Translations under genes and position numbers: made by a program
Shown here: in pieces, positions 23,565 through 30,916 of the stretch
Position numbering within the stretch: position 1 is the first letter of the stretch
Layout: the number at the start of each line of letters is the position of its first letter
Source of the DNA: JABCPE02 sp963530615
GTDB lineage: Bacteria > Bacteroidota > Bacteroidia > Flavobacteriales > Weeksellaceae
DNA: 30,916 bases
NCBI GenBank assembly: GCA_963530615.1
Contig: CAUSDX010000016.1
Coordinates: forward strand, 1 to 30,916
Direction of reading: 5' to 3'
Notes under the pieces: generated by a model
Database searches by the model: none
Told to the model about the DNA's origin: nothing
Seen by the model: only the letters and a program-made list of their open reading frames with translations

Positions 23565-23596
23565 CAAATTTAATATTTTCAACTACGATTTGCAAA
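23565..23596 (-). promoter_or_regulatory. Promoter of ppa
   Basis: On the minus strand TTTG (23596-23593), 20 bp, TAAATTTG (23572-23565). It ends 41 bp before the chosen ppa start and supports that start. Confidence 0.65.
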
Positions 23597-23599
23597 TTT

Positions 23600-25126
23600 T
23601 TACCTTATAATAACATTTCCTGTCATTTCTTTTGGAATTTCTATTCCCATAATATTGAGAATACTTGGAGCAATATCCCCCAATTTTCCAGGGGTAAGTT
23701 TCCACTTTTTATTTTTATCCATAACAATAAGAGGCACTAAATTTGTAGTATGATTCGTATTCGGAGAGCCATCTTCATTAATCATAAAATCAGAATTACC
23801 ATGATCTGCTAAAATTAGTACTGTATAATCATTTTCATAAGCTACCATAGCAACTTCTTTGATGCATTCATCTACCACTTCACAGGCTTTAACTGCTGCT
23901 TCAAAAACTCCTGTATGCCCTACCATATCAGGATTCGCAAAATTAAGACAAATAAAATCAGCTGATTGTTTTTTAAGTTCAGGAATAATGGCATTTTTAA
24001 TATCATAAGCTGACATTTCAGGTTTTAGGTCATAAGTTTTTACCTCTCTTGGACTTGGACAGAGAATTCTTTTTTCCTTATTAAATTCAGTTTCTCTACC
24101 TCCTGAAAAAAAGAATGTTACATGAGGATATTTTTCTGTTTCTGCTATTCTAATTTGAGTTTTACCTATTTTTTCTAAAACTTCTCCAAGAGTGTTATGA
24201 ATGATTTCTTCATCAAAAACAACTTCAATATTCTCAAAATTTCGATCATAATTAGTCATCGTAATGAATTTAAGGTCTAATTTTTTCATTTCTAAACTTG
24301 GAAAATCTTGCTGATGAAGGACTTTTGTGAGTTCTCGTCCCCTATCGGTTCGGAAGTTATAAAAAATAACGACATCTTCTTCTTTAATCGTTGCAATTGC
24401 TTCTCCCTCCTTATTTGTTAAAACAATAGGCTCAATAAATTCATCATAAATTCCATTTTTATAAGATTTTTCTATTTCAGAGACTGCATTATCTGTTTTT
24501 ATTCCTACCCCATTTACTAAAACATCATAAGCTTTTTTCACTCTATCCCATCGTTCATCTCTATCCATTGCATAAAAACGCCCAATAACAGAAGCTAATT
24601 TTCCTGTTGTTTTCTTTGTATACTCTTGAATATCAGAAATAAACTGTACTCCTTTTTTAGGGTCGCAATCTCTTCCATCAGTAAAAGCATGAATATAAAC
24701 ATTTTCTAAATCCAAATTTTTAGCTTCATCTAAGATTGCTTTCAAGTGGTTAATATGGGAATGCACTCCCCCATCAGATAAAAGCCCCAATAAATGAATG
24801 TTTTTATTATGTTCTTTTGCATAAATAAAAGCCTCTTCTATCACTTTTTCTTTACCCAAAGTACCATTTTCCACTGCTAAATTTAGTCTTGTAAGATTTT
24901 GATAAACTACTCGTCCTGCTCCTAAATTCATATGCCCTACTTCTGAATTTCCTATTTGTCCATCAGGCAAACCTACTGCTAATCCAGATGCTTCCAACTG
25001 TGTATGTGGAAATTTTTGATAACAACTATCCATAAATGGCGTATGTCCTTGGGTAATAGCACATACATCGGGGTTTTTAGCCAATCCCCAGCCATCTAAT
25101 ATTGCAAGAATTACTTTTTTTGACAT
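23600..25126 (-). CDS. gpmI: 2,3-bisphosphoglycerate-independent phosphoglycerate mutase
   Basis: Glycolytic and gluconeogenic interconversion of 3- and 2-phosphoglycerate using two metal ions and a phosphoserine. Motifs: LAILDGWG with Asp11 as metal ligand, GQIGNSEVGHMNLGAGR with catalytic Ser61, FTDGRDCDPK and RFYAMDRDERWDRVKKAYD in the transferase domain, and LNFANPDMVGHTGVFEAAVK with LILADHGNSD completing the alkaline-phosphatase-like metal site. The 508 residues are typical. ppa follows on the same strand with its own promoter. The upstream TPR gene is separated by a terminator. Confidence 0.97.
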   Translation of the reverse strand: MSKKVILAILDGWGLAKNPDVCAITQGHTPFMDSCYQKFPHTQLEASGLAVGLPDGQIGNSEVGHMNLGAGRVVYQNLTRLNLAVENGTLGKEKVIEEAFIYAKEHNKNIHLLGLLSDGGVHSHINHLKAILDEAKNLDLENVYIHAFTDGRDCDPKKGVQFISDIQEYTKKTTGKLASVIGRFYAMDRDERWDRVKKAYDVLVNGVGIKTDNAVSEIEKSYKNGIYDEFIEPIVLTNKEGEAIATIKEEDVVIFYNFRTDRGRELTKVLHQQDFPSLEMKKLDLKFITMTNYDRNFENIEVVFDEEIIHNTLGEVLEKIGKTQIRIAETEKYPHVTFFFSGGRETEFNKEKRILCPSPREVKTYDLKPEMSAYDIKNAIIPELKKQSADFICLNFANPDMVGHTGVFEAAVKACEVVDECIKEVAMVAYENDYTVLILADHGNSDFMINEDGSPNTNHTTNLVPLIVMDKNKKWKLTPGKLGDIAPSILNIMGIEIPKEMTGNVIIR

Positions 25127-25167
25127 TTTTTATAAATTTATTGTACCAATTTACAAAATAATAAATA

Positions 25168-25195
25168 AAAAAGCCCTGCAATAGCAAGGCTTTTT
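25168..25195 (-). terminator. Terminator of the TPR gene
   Basis: AAAAAGCC (25168-25175) pairs with GGCTTTTT (25188-25195), and the stem extends inward with one mismatch to a 4-nt loop. It lies 8 bp beyond the TPR gene stop. Confidence 0.85.
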
Positions 25196-25203
25196 GAAAA
25201 TAT

Positions 25204-26574
25204 TTACTTTAATGAATCTTCTATTTTTTTGAATTCATTATATTTATCCTCTCTATCTAAAGTCATATAAACCCCTTTTAAGGTTCTAACGACATCTATA
25301 TTTTTAGGATCAATAGTATACCATTTTTCAAGGTAAGGAAGAACTTTTTTGAATTTTGCTCTTCGGATTTCCATTAGTTTATTCTGCTCATCAGTTTTCT
25401 TTGCTTTTTGCAACGCTCTAATTTCATCTACTACTTTATCATCATTTTTTAGATAAATTTCATAAATAATCCCTTGTAGGGCTAAATCATATTTAGGGTC
25501 TATTTCTAATGCTTTATTAAATGATTTTTCAGCTTCCACTAAAGTTTTTTCATCTTGACTTTGAAGATAACCTAAATTGTACCAAGCTTCTTTATCATTA
25601 GGATTAGATACTAATTGCTGTTTCAAATTACGAATGAACTGATCTGTTTTTCCAGATTTATAATACGCATTTCCTTGAATTTGAGAAAGTCTGTTAGATT
25701 TTGGGAATTTTTTCAATCCTTTTTCTGTTAAGGAAACAGCTTCTTCATATCTTTCAGTTTCTAATAATAGCCCAGCACAAGTTTCATATAATTCTAATTC
25801 TACACTTGGAGTTTGCTCAATTTTTAAATCTTTATATTCTTTTGAACCTGTTTTTTTAATAAGTTCATAAGAGTTTTTATCGAAAGCTTGAACTTTACCT
25901 GTCTTCACATCAGTAGCAAAATATTGTGTGCTAACCCCAGTATATCCTTCATTAATTAAATCACTATATACAGCAATGGCTTCTACTTTTTTATTTGCTA
26001 AAGTATAACTGATAGCTGCATAATATAGGTACAATTTATCATCAGTTCCTATGGCTTTCAATAGATTATAAGTTTCTAAATATTTACCTGCAGATTTGTT
26101 ATAATCTTTTCTTTGATAAGCAGCAAAAGCCTCATCTCCAGAAGATTTTAATAATGGTCCAACTAAACTAGAAACCTTCTCTGTAGTTTTTGGAGTATAA
26201 ATTTCTGGTTTTAATCCTTCTATATTACTTTTTTCAGCAGATTCTTTACCTACAAAATATACTTTATTTTTATTAGCATCTTTTCCTACATAGATTGTTT
26301 TTAGATCATTTATTTTTCCTAAAAACTCAGCTCCTTCTGAAACTTTTCCTCCCTTAATAAGAGCAACTCCTTTAGCATAATAATACTGCTCTAAAGTACT
26401 TGGCTCTAAAAGATAAAATTTATTTTCTAAAAGATTTTCAGCTTTGAAAAGTTCATTATTTGTAGTTGCTATATCATTGCTTTCCACTGCCTTTAAAGCA
26501 TTATTGATTTCTTTTTTTTGAGCAGAAACTAGCGATACTGCTAAAAGAGAAATTCCTAAAACTATTTTTTTCAT
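25204..26574 (-). CDS. Exported tetratricopeptide-repeat protein
   Basis: A 456-residue periplasmic or envelope protein. The signal peptide is MKKIVLGISLLAVSLVSAQ. The mature part is all-helical with TPR-like units, most obvious at about 260-350 (YETCAGLLLETERYEEAVSL, QGNAYYKSGKTDQFIRNL, AWYNLGYLQSQDEKTLVEAE, then SFNKALEIDPKYDLA). It probably acts as a protein-interaction scaffold. In relatives a TPR gene of this kind lies next to gyrA; here two small accessory genes separate them. No enzymatic domain. Partner unknown. Confidence 0.85.
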   Translation of the reverse strand: MKKIVLGISLLAVSLVSAQKKEINNALKAVESNDIATTNNELFKAENLLENKFYLLEPSTLEQYYYAKGVALIKGGKVSEGAEFLGKINDLKTIYVGKDANKNKVYFVGKESAEKSNIEGLKPEIYTPKTTEKVSSLVGPLLKSSGDEAFAAYQRKDYNKSAGKYLETYNLLKAIGTDDKLYLYYAAISYTLANKKVEAIAVYSDLINEGYTGVSTQYFATDVKTGKVQAFDKNSYELIKKTGSKEYKDLKIEQTPSVELELYETCAGLLLETERYEEAVSLTEKGLKKFPKSNRLSQIQGNAYYKSGKTDQFIRNLKQQLVSNPNDKEAWYNLGYLQSQDEKTLVEAEKSFNKALEIDPKYDLALQGIIYEIYLKNDDKVVDEIRALQKAKKTDEQNKLMEIRRAKFKKVLPYLEKWYTIDPKNIDVVRTLKGVYMTLDREDKYNEFKKIEDSLK

Positions 26575-26642
26575 AATTATATAAATTTATTTTTTAGATT
26601 GTGTATTAAAAATATTGAACTTTTTTGTGTTATTGAAAAACT

Positions 26643-26903
26643 TTACTGCTGTAATAGTATCATTTCTTTAATGATTTGTAATCCTTTATTAGTGAACATA
26701 TCTTTTAATACTCCTGCACGAATTTCAGTTTCCTTACTGGTATCTGCAAATATCAAGTGTCTTACATAATCACTCATTGTCATTCGCTCGGCTTTCGCTT
26801 GTCTTTTTAATTCTTCATGTTCTTTAGATGTAAGTAAAATACCAAATACTTTTGAATCATTATCTTTTGAACTCCTACCTTTTCTTTTTCTAATATCTTC
26901 CAT
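26643..26903 (-). CDS. Ribbon-helix-helix protein, MobC/mobilization-like
   Basis: An 86-residue basic protein. The N-terminus is Arg/Lys-rich (MEDIRKRKGRSSKDNDSK), followed by strand-helix-helix: VFGILLTSKEHEELKRQAKA and ERMTMSDYVRHLIFAD. This pattern matches the RHH proteins of plasmid relaxosomes (MobC/MbpA type) and some antitoxins. A DNA-binding role is likely; mobilization is an inference from similarity. It starts 3 bp after the upstream small gene, so both are one unit. No relaxase is nearby, which makes it look like a leftover of an integrated plasmid or conjugative element. Confidence 0.6.
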   Translation of the reverse strand: MEDIRKRKGRSSKDNDSKVFGILLTSKEHEELKRQAKAERMTMSDYVRHLIFADTSKETEIRAGVLKDMFTNKGLQIIKEMILLQQ

Positions 26904-26906
26904 ATC

Positions 26907-27224
26907 TTAAAGTGTTTTAATGTTTTCTTTATCCCAATTTTTTAATATCCTTTTAAGTATTTTATAATTCTCATTATCTTGTAAATTTTTCTTTACAAAT
27001 AAGAATGTATTTTCTTCAATAAATTGTTTATCTATATATTTTTGTTCAAATAAACCATTTGCAAATTGCTTATTTACACAAATCTGTAACAATAAACCAT
27101 TTTCTCTATCCCAAACATTCCCAAATGAACAATCTAACTTATGATAAATTTGTTCAACACAAATGTTAACTTCGTATTTATGTTCGTATGCTCCATCATA
27201 ATATCCATAAAACACACCTTTCAA
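26907..27224 (-). CDS. Hypothetical protein, likely 5'-truncated
   Basis: At least 105 residues from a TTG at 27224. The open frame and protein-like sequence continue upstream (DISEELDHNWRVFLKHNVKD) in the same frame as gyrA, all the way to the gyrA stop codon, without an ATG. The true N-terminus is therefore missing or uses a rare start. Contents: aromatic strands (GVFYGYYDGAYEHKYEVNIC) and a helical Lys-rich C-terminus (NYKILKRILKNWDKENIKTL). No family recognised. It is coupled to the RHH gene by a 3-bp gap. The pair appears inserted between gyrA and the TPR gene. Confidence 0.5.
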   Translation of the reverse strand: MKGVFYGYYDGAYEHKYEVNICVEQIYHKLDCSFGNVWDRENGLLLQICVNKQFANGLFEQKYIDKQFIEENTFLFVKKNLQDNENYKILKRILKNWDKENIKTL

Positions 27225-27302
27225 ATCTTTAACATTATGCTTAAGAAAAACCCTCCAATTATGGTCTAATTCTTCTGAAATATCTTCATAACTTTCTCGA
27301 TC

Positions 27303-27336
27303 CGATGATATGTTTTATTCGTTAGAAATATCATCG
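27303..27336. repeat. Inverted repeat spanning the gyrA stop codon
   Basis: CGATGATAT (27303-27311) and ATATCATCG (27328-27336), a perfect 9-bp stem with a 16-nt loop that contains the gyrA TAA. Could be a terminator without a T tract, or a junction of the inserted accessory DNA. Confidence 0.4.
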
Positions 27337-29825
27337 ATAATTTCTTCTCCCTTCTCCTCTTCTTCCACATCTTTATCCATTTCTACCTTAGCAATCGCTG
27401 CAATTTCATCATTATTTTTAAGGTTGATTAATTTTACACCTTGAGTGTTTCTACCCATTACACGAAGTTCATTTACTGCCATTCTAATTGCCACACCAGA
27501 TCTATTGATAATCATCAATCCATCTTCATCTGTTACATTTTGAATAGCAATAAGTTGTCCTGTTTTTTCAGTAATATTAAGAGTAATTACACCTTTTCCA
27601 CCTCTGTTTGTAATACGGTAATCTTCTACAGCTGTTCTTTTTCCATAACCTTTTTCTGATACCACTAATACAGACTCTTTTTCTAAATCATTGGCAATAA
27701 TCATCCCTATTACTTCATCTTGGTCTTCTAGAGTTATTCCCCTTACTCCTATAGATGTTCTACCTACAGCTCTTACTTTTTCTTCTGGAAAACGGATACA
27801 TTTACCATTTTTAGTAGCTATCATAATTTCAGAGGTTCCCGTTGTTAATCTTGCCTCTAAAAGCTGGTCATCTTCTCTTATTTCAATCGCATTTACCCCA
27901 TTTACTCTCGGTCTAGAATAAGCCTCTAATGAAGTCTTCTTAATTACTCCATTTTTAGTTATCATTACGACAAACATGCTATTGACATATTCAATATCTT
28001 TAAGGTCATTAGTTCTTATATATGCTTTAATTTTATCATCAGCTTCTATATTGATTAGATTCTGAACTGCTCTACCTTTTGCTGTTTTGGAACCTTCAGG
28101 AATTTCAAATACACGAAGCCAATAGCACTTACCTTTTTCAGTGAAGAACATCATATATTGGTGGTTTGTAGCAGCTACAATGCACTCCAGAAAGTCTTCA
28201 CTTCTGGTAGTTGCTGCCCTATTTCCTACCCCTCCTCTGGACTGAACTTTATATTCAGAAAGAGGAGTTCTCTTGATATATCCTGCATGAGAGATTGTTA
28301 AGACTACTTTTTCATTCGGAATAAAATCTTCAATAGACATATTACCTCCTGAAAAATCTATTTCTGTCCTCCTCTCATCACCATATTTTTCTTTAATTTC
28401 TAATAATTCTTCTTTGATAATTTGGAATCTTCTGCTCTCATTTGCAAGAATATCTTCTAAATCTTTAATAATTTTTAAAATTTCTTCATATTCATCTCTG
28501 ATTTTATCCAACTCCATCCCTGTTAAACGAGCTAATCTTAAATCCAAAATTGCTTGTGCTTGAATTTCAGAAAGTTCAAATTCAACCATTAAACCTTCCC
28601 TAGCAACTTGAGGATTTTCAGAGTGTCTAATAATAGCAATAGCTTTATCTAAAGTGTCTTGGGTAGCAATCACCTTCATAAAACCTTCTAGAATATGAGC
28701 TCTATCTCTTGCTTTTTTAAGCTCAAACTCTGTTCTTCTCGTTACTACATCTAATCTATGATAAACAAAATGATGTATCAAGTCTTTTAGGTTCAATTGT
28801 TCTGGTCTTCCATTTACTAAAGCAATATTGTTAACACTAAAAGATGTCTGTAATGCAGTGTGTTTATATAAGAGATTTAGAACTACATTAGGTATTGCAT
28901 CTTGTTTTAATTTGATGACTATCCTTACACCATTTTTCTTTGTTGTTTCATTTTTTATATCACTGATTCCCTCTAATTTTCCTTCTTTTACTAGTTCAGC
29001 TAGTCTTTTAGTTAGGTCATCAATTCCAACCTGATAAGGTAATTCTGTGATTACAATTGCGTTTCTATTTCCTATTTCTTCAAAGGATGCTCTTCCCCTT
29101 AATACAATTCTACCTCTTCCTGTATGAAATGCATCTTTTACACCTTCATAGCCATAAATTACACCCCCAGTAGGAAAATCAGGAGCTTTAATATATTGCA
29201 TTAGAGCATCTATTGTAATTTCTCTATTATCTAAATAAGCACAAATAGCATCAATACTTTCACTTAAATTATGGGGTGCCATATTGGTTGCCATACCAAC
29301 TGCAATACCAGCCGAACCATTAATTAAAAGTAATGGAATTTTTGTAGGAAGTACGGTTGGTTCTTTTAGAGTATCATCAAAGTTATTTTGAAAATCAACA
29401 GTCTCTTTATCTAAATCTGTTAAGATTTCATCTGAAATTTTTTCTAATTTAGCCTCTGTATAACGCATTGCAGCTGCATTATCTCCATCAGGGGAACCGA
29501 AATTTCCTTGACCATTTACTAATGGATATCTTAAACTCCATGGCTGTACCATACGCACCATAGTGTCATATACGGCACTATCCCCATGCGGATGGTATTT
29601 CCCTAAAACATCCCCCACTATTCTCGCAGATTTCAGATGTTTTTTATTATAAAAAACACCTAATTCATTCATTCCATAAAGTACTCTTCTGTGAACAGGT
29701 TTCAAACCGTCTCTCACATCTGGTAACGCTCTCGATACAATCACCGACATTGAATAATCAATGTATGATGATTTCATTTCATCAACAATATTAATAGGAA
29801 TTAACCTTTCTTTCCCTGTATCCAT
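27315..29825 (-). CDS. gyrA: DNA gyrase subunit A
   Basis: Introduces negative supercoils together with GyrB. N-terminal breakage-reunion domain at about 30-470: catalytic Tyr122 in AAAMRYTEAK, and the quinolone region GKYHPHGDSAVYDTMVRM with Ser83 and Asp87, both the unmutated residues by E. coli numbering. The C-terminal beta-propeller (about 510-800) has SRGGVGNRAATTRS as GyrA box and repeated blade motifs such as NRGGKGVITLN. An acidic tail (DVEEEEKGEEIIDDISNE) ends the protein. The 836 residues are normal for the phylum. Start by homology (MDTGKERLIPINIVDEMKSS). The upstream promoter is not clear. Confidence 0.98.
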   Translation of the reverse strand: MDTGKERLIPINIVDEMKSSYIDYSMSVIVSRALPDVRDGLKPVHRRVLYGMNELGVFYNKKHLKSARIVGDVLGKYHPHGDSAVYDTMVRMVQPWSLRYPLVNGQGNFGSPDGDNAAAMRYTEAKLEKISDEILTDLDKETVDFQNNFDDTLKEPTVLPTKIPLLLINGSAGIAVGMATNMAPHNLSESIDAICAYLDNREITIDALMQYIKAPDFPTGGVIYGYEGVKDAFHTGRGRIVLRGRASFEEIGNRNAIVITELPYQVGIDDLTKRLAELVKEGKLEGISDIKNETTKKNGVRIVIKLKQDAIPNVVLNLLYKHTALQTSFSVNNIALVNGRPEQLNLKDLIHHFVYHRLDVVTRRTEFELKKARDRAHILEGFMKVIATQDTLDKAIAIIRHSENPQVAREGLMVEFELSEIQAQAILDLRLARLTGMELDKIRDEYEEILKIIKDLEDILANESRRFQIIKEELLEIKEKYGDERRTEIDFSGGNMSIEDFIPNEKVVLTISHAGYIKRTPLSEYKVQSRGGVGNRAATTRSEDFLECIVAATNHQYMMFFTEKGKCYWLRVFEIPEGSKTAKGRAVQNLINIEADDKIKAYIRTNDLKDIEYVNSMFVVMITKNGVIKKTSLEAYSRPRVNGVNAIEIREDDQLLEARLTTGTSEIMIATKNGKCIRFPEEKVRAVGRTSIGVRGITLEDQDEVIGMIIANDLEKESVLVVSEKGYGKRTAVEDYRITNRGGKGVITLNITEKTGQLIAIQNVTDEDGLMIINRSGVAIRMAVNELRVMGRNTQGVKLINLKNNDEIAAIAKVEMDKDVEEEEKGEEIIDDISNE

Positions 29826-29950
29826 CTATTTCTTTTTATTTTATAAAAATCAATTTGTTACACTGATTTTCTAATCCATTAACTTTTTAACATGCTAATG
29901 TATAAAAAAATCATTACTTTTACAAAAATATAGGACAAATTTTTACAAAG

Positions 29951-30247
29951 ATGGCAATATTAAGCATTACTTTCCACATTGAAGAAACTGAATTGTTAAA
30001 ATGGAACGAGTATTTAAAAAGTGTAATTATCTCTGATTTAAAAAATATTAATAAAAAATACCTTCTCACAGAGGTGGAATCAGAAATGCTCTCCGAAGGA
30101 AAAAATACTAATCTACTTATTTTTTTTAGTAATCAGGAAGATAGAATTTTATTTTTAAAACAAATTTTTCCCCATTTTTCAAAAAAAATAATAACAAATT
30201 TTGGAGATAAAATTCTAATTTTCAAAACATTTCTAAATAGTATATAA
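29951..30247 (+). CDS. DUF4286 family protein
   Basis: A 98-residue cytoplasmic protein of a Bacteroidota family without known function. The recognisable parts are the opening strand MAILSITFHIEETELLKWNE, then YLLTEVESEMLSEGKNTNLL and a second strand-helix (IFFSNQEDRILFLKQIFPHF). It resembles a ferredoxin-like fold of small regulatory proteins. Divergent from gyrA with a 125-bp gap. crcB starts 13 bp beyond its stop on the same strand, so they may be co-transcribed. Confidence 0.75.
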   Translation: MAILSITFHIEETELLKWNEYLKSVIISDLKNINKKYLLTEVESEMLSEGKNTNLLIFFSNQEDRILFLKQIFPHFSKKIITNFGDKILIFKTFLNSI

Positions 30248-30260
30248 AACAGTGTTAAAT

Positions 30261-30623
30261 ATGAAAACATTATTATTTATTTTTTTAGGCGGAGGAATAG
30301 GAAGTATATTGAGATACATAATATCTTCTTTGGAGCATAAATTATTTCCTGCAACTTTTTTACCTATTAGCACTTTATTTGTTAATATTTTAGGATGTTT
30401 TATTATAGGTTATTGCAGTTCATTATTCAAAGATTACAGTTGTTTAAGACCCTTATTTATTACTGGATTTTGTGGGGGATTTACTACTTTTTCTACTTTT
30501 TCTTCCGAGAATATTAATTTATTGTTAAATGGTCAGTTTGTATCTTCTATAATTTATATTACTCTAAGCATTATTTTAGGATTATTAGCTGTTTATTTGG
30601 GAATTCATATCTCAAAACAATAA
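30261..30623 (+). CDS. crcB: Fluoride ion channel CrcB/Fluc
   Basis: Small dual-topology inner-membrane channel that expels fluoride. The 120-residue product has four TM segments, GGGIGSILRY (about 10-19), the central Asn in STLFVNILGCFIIGY, and the hallmark GFCGGFTTFSTFSSE (about 68-82) with the Phe-box and Na+-site residues. I use the ATG at 30261; a GTG at 30252 would add MLN. No fluoride riboswitch was recognised upstream. A single crcB gene is expected to form homodimers. Confidence 0.94.
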   Translation: MKTLLFIFLGGGIGSILRYIISSLEHKLFPATFLPISTLFVNILGCFIIGYCSSLFKDYSCLRPLFITGFCGGFTTFSTFSSENINLLLNGQFVSSIIYITLSIILGLLAVYLGIHISKQ

Positions 30624-30674
30624 AATTGAAAATCAATTATTTATATATTAAATGAATAAAAAATTAGAAAAACA

Positions 30675-30705
30675 TTTGGTATCAAATAAAATATCTGTAT
30701 ATTTG
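30675..30705 (+). promoter_or_regulatory. Promoter of tRNA-Ser
   Basis: TTTG (30675-30678), 19 bp, TATATTTG (30698-30705): a perfect Bacteroidota-type promoter about 31 bp before the tRNA. Confidence 0.8.
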
Positions 30706-30736
30706 CACCGTTGAAAGCAATAAGAGTGTTTTTAAC

Positions 30737-30821
30737 GGAGAGATGGCAGAGCGGTCGAATGCGGCGGTCTTGAAAACCGTTGACTGTAACAGGTCCGGGG
30801 GTTCGAATCCCTCTCTCTCCG
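30737..30821 (+). tRNA. tRNA-Ser (anticodon UGA)
   Basis: An 85-nt class II tRNA. The acceptor GGAGAGA pairs with TCTCTCC, the anticodon stem GCGGT/ACCGT encloses the loop CTTGAAA with anticodon TGA at 30771-30773, a long variable arm follows, and the T arm has GGTTCGAATCC. Discriminator G. CCA is not encoded. Confidence 0.96.
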
Positions 30822-30826
30822 CAAAG

Positions 30827-30874
30827 TGGCTTCAAGATGACTTCAAAATGGTCGTCAAAACAGCCTTCAAAATT
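30827..30874 (+). repeat. Four imperfect 12-bp repeats with core CTTCAAAA
   Basis: Cores at 30830-30837 (CTTCAAGA), 30841-30848 (CTTCAAAA), 30853-30860 (CGTCAAAA) and 30865-30872 (CTTCAAAA), spaced 11-12 bp. They start 6 bp after the tRNA gene. The helical phasing suggests protein-binding sites, for example integrase arm sites. Confidence 0.55.
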
Positions 30875-30879
30875 AGCGT

Positions 30880-30912
30880 AAATCGTTGTAAGACTTATAC
30901 TTACAACGATTT
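30880..30912 (+). terminator. Terminator after tRNA-Ser
   Basis: A perfect 13-bp stem (30880-30892 with 30900-30912), 7-nt loop, followed by TTCT at the window end. Confidence 0.8.
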
Positions 30913-30916
30913 TTCT

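Noticed and set aside
23524..23595. 24-codon N-terminal extension of ppa
   Set aside because: Unconserved sequence, with a good promoter inside it; the ATG at 23523 gives the standard N-terminus.
30200..30260. Fluoride riboswitch before crcB
   Set aside because: Only 13 bp separate crcB from the preceding gene and no pseudoknot-like motif is visible.
30641..30835. Minus-strand ORF with GERGIRTPGPVTV-like sequence
   Set aside because: It is the antisense of tRNA-Ser, a well-known false gene prediction.

Overview
This window looks like chromosome from a low-GC member of the Bacteroidota, order Flavobacteriales. The closest fit is the Weeksellaceae (Riemerella, Bergeyella, Chryseobacterium, Elizabethkingia). 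The grounds are gldJ followed by murF, recQ divergent from a kpsF-tatC pair, a zinc-cysteine-poor RecQ, flavobacterial promoters (TTG or TTTG, 19-20 bp, TAnnTTTG), few Shine-Dalgarno sites and a tRNA-Ser without an encoded CCA. Genus is inferred and no species is claimed.

Layout. 1-1370: mntH (Mn/Fe importer). 1370-2520: fragments of transferred genes and an AT-rich gap. 2520-5700: on the minus strand, a lipocalin-like lipoprotein with an OmpA-family lipoprotein, then tatC and kpsF. 5700-10600: recQ, a two-gene toxin-antitoxin-like pair, a GT4 glycosyltransferase and an outer-membrane protein. 10600-13500: an uncharacterised operon (tail-anchored small protein, 706-residue multidomain protein, 66-residue protein). 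A promoter, a tiny ORF ending in six ACAGC repeats and a strong hairpin terminator precede it. 13500-17400: an SpmA-SpmB-like membrane protein and a PIF1-like helicase. 17400-20430: gldJ (gliding motility and type IX secretion) and murF (peptidoglycan synthesis). 20430-22860: decayed genes, including an IS1595-type transposase remnant, two secreted proteins (one frameshifted at a T10 tract) and a TolC N-terminal stub. 22860-29830: on the minus strand, ppa, gpmI, a TPR protein, two small accessory genes and gyrA. 29950-30916: a DUF4286 gene, crcB (fluoride channel), tRNA-Ser(UGA) and 12-bp repeats with a terminator that resemble an integration site.

Most of the window is conserved housekeeping: envelope biogenesis (kpsF, tatC, murF, gldJ, OmpA), DNA maintenance (recQ, PIF1-like, gyrA) and phosphate metabolism (ppa, gpmI). 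Accessory DNA sits in four places: beside mntH, at 10.6-13.5 kb, at 20.4-22.9 kb and between the TPR gene and gyrA. The most original candidate is the repeat-bearing leader at 10.63-10.84 kb. In one of its three repeat-number phases the leader ORF would be translated into the terminator, which suggests a phase-variable attenuator. That is a hypothesis from reading frames, not a demonstrated mechanism.
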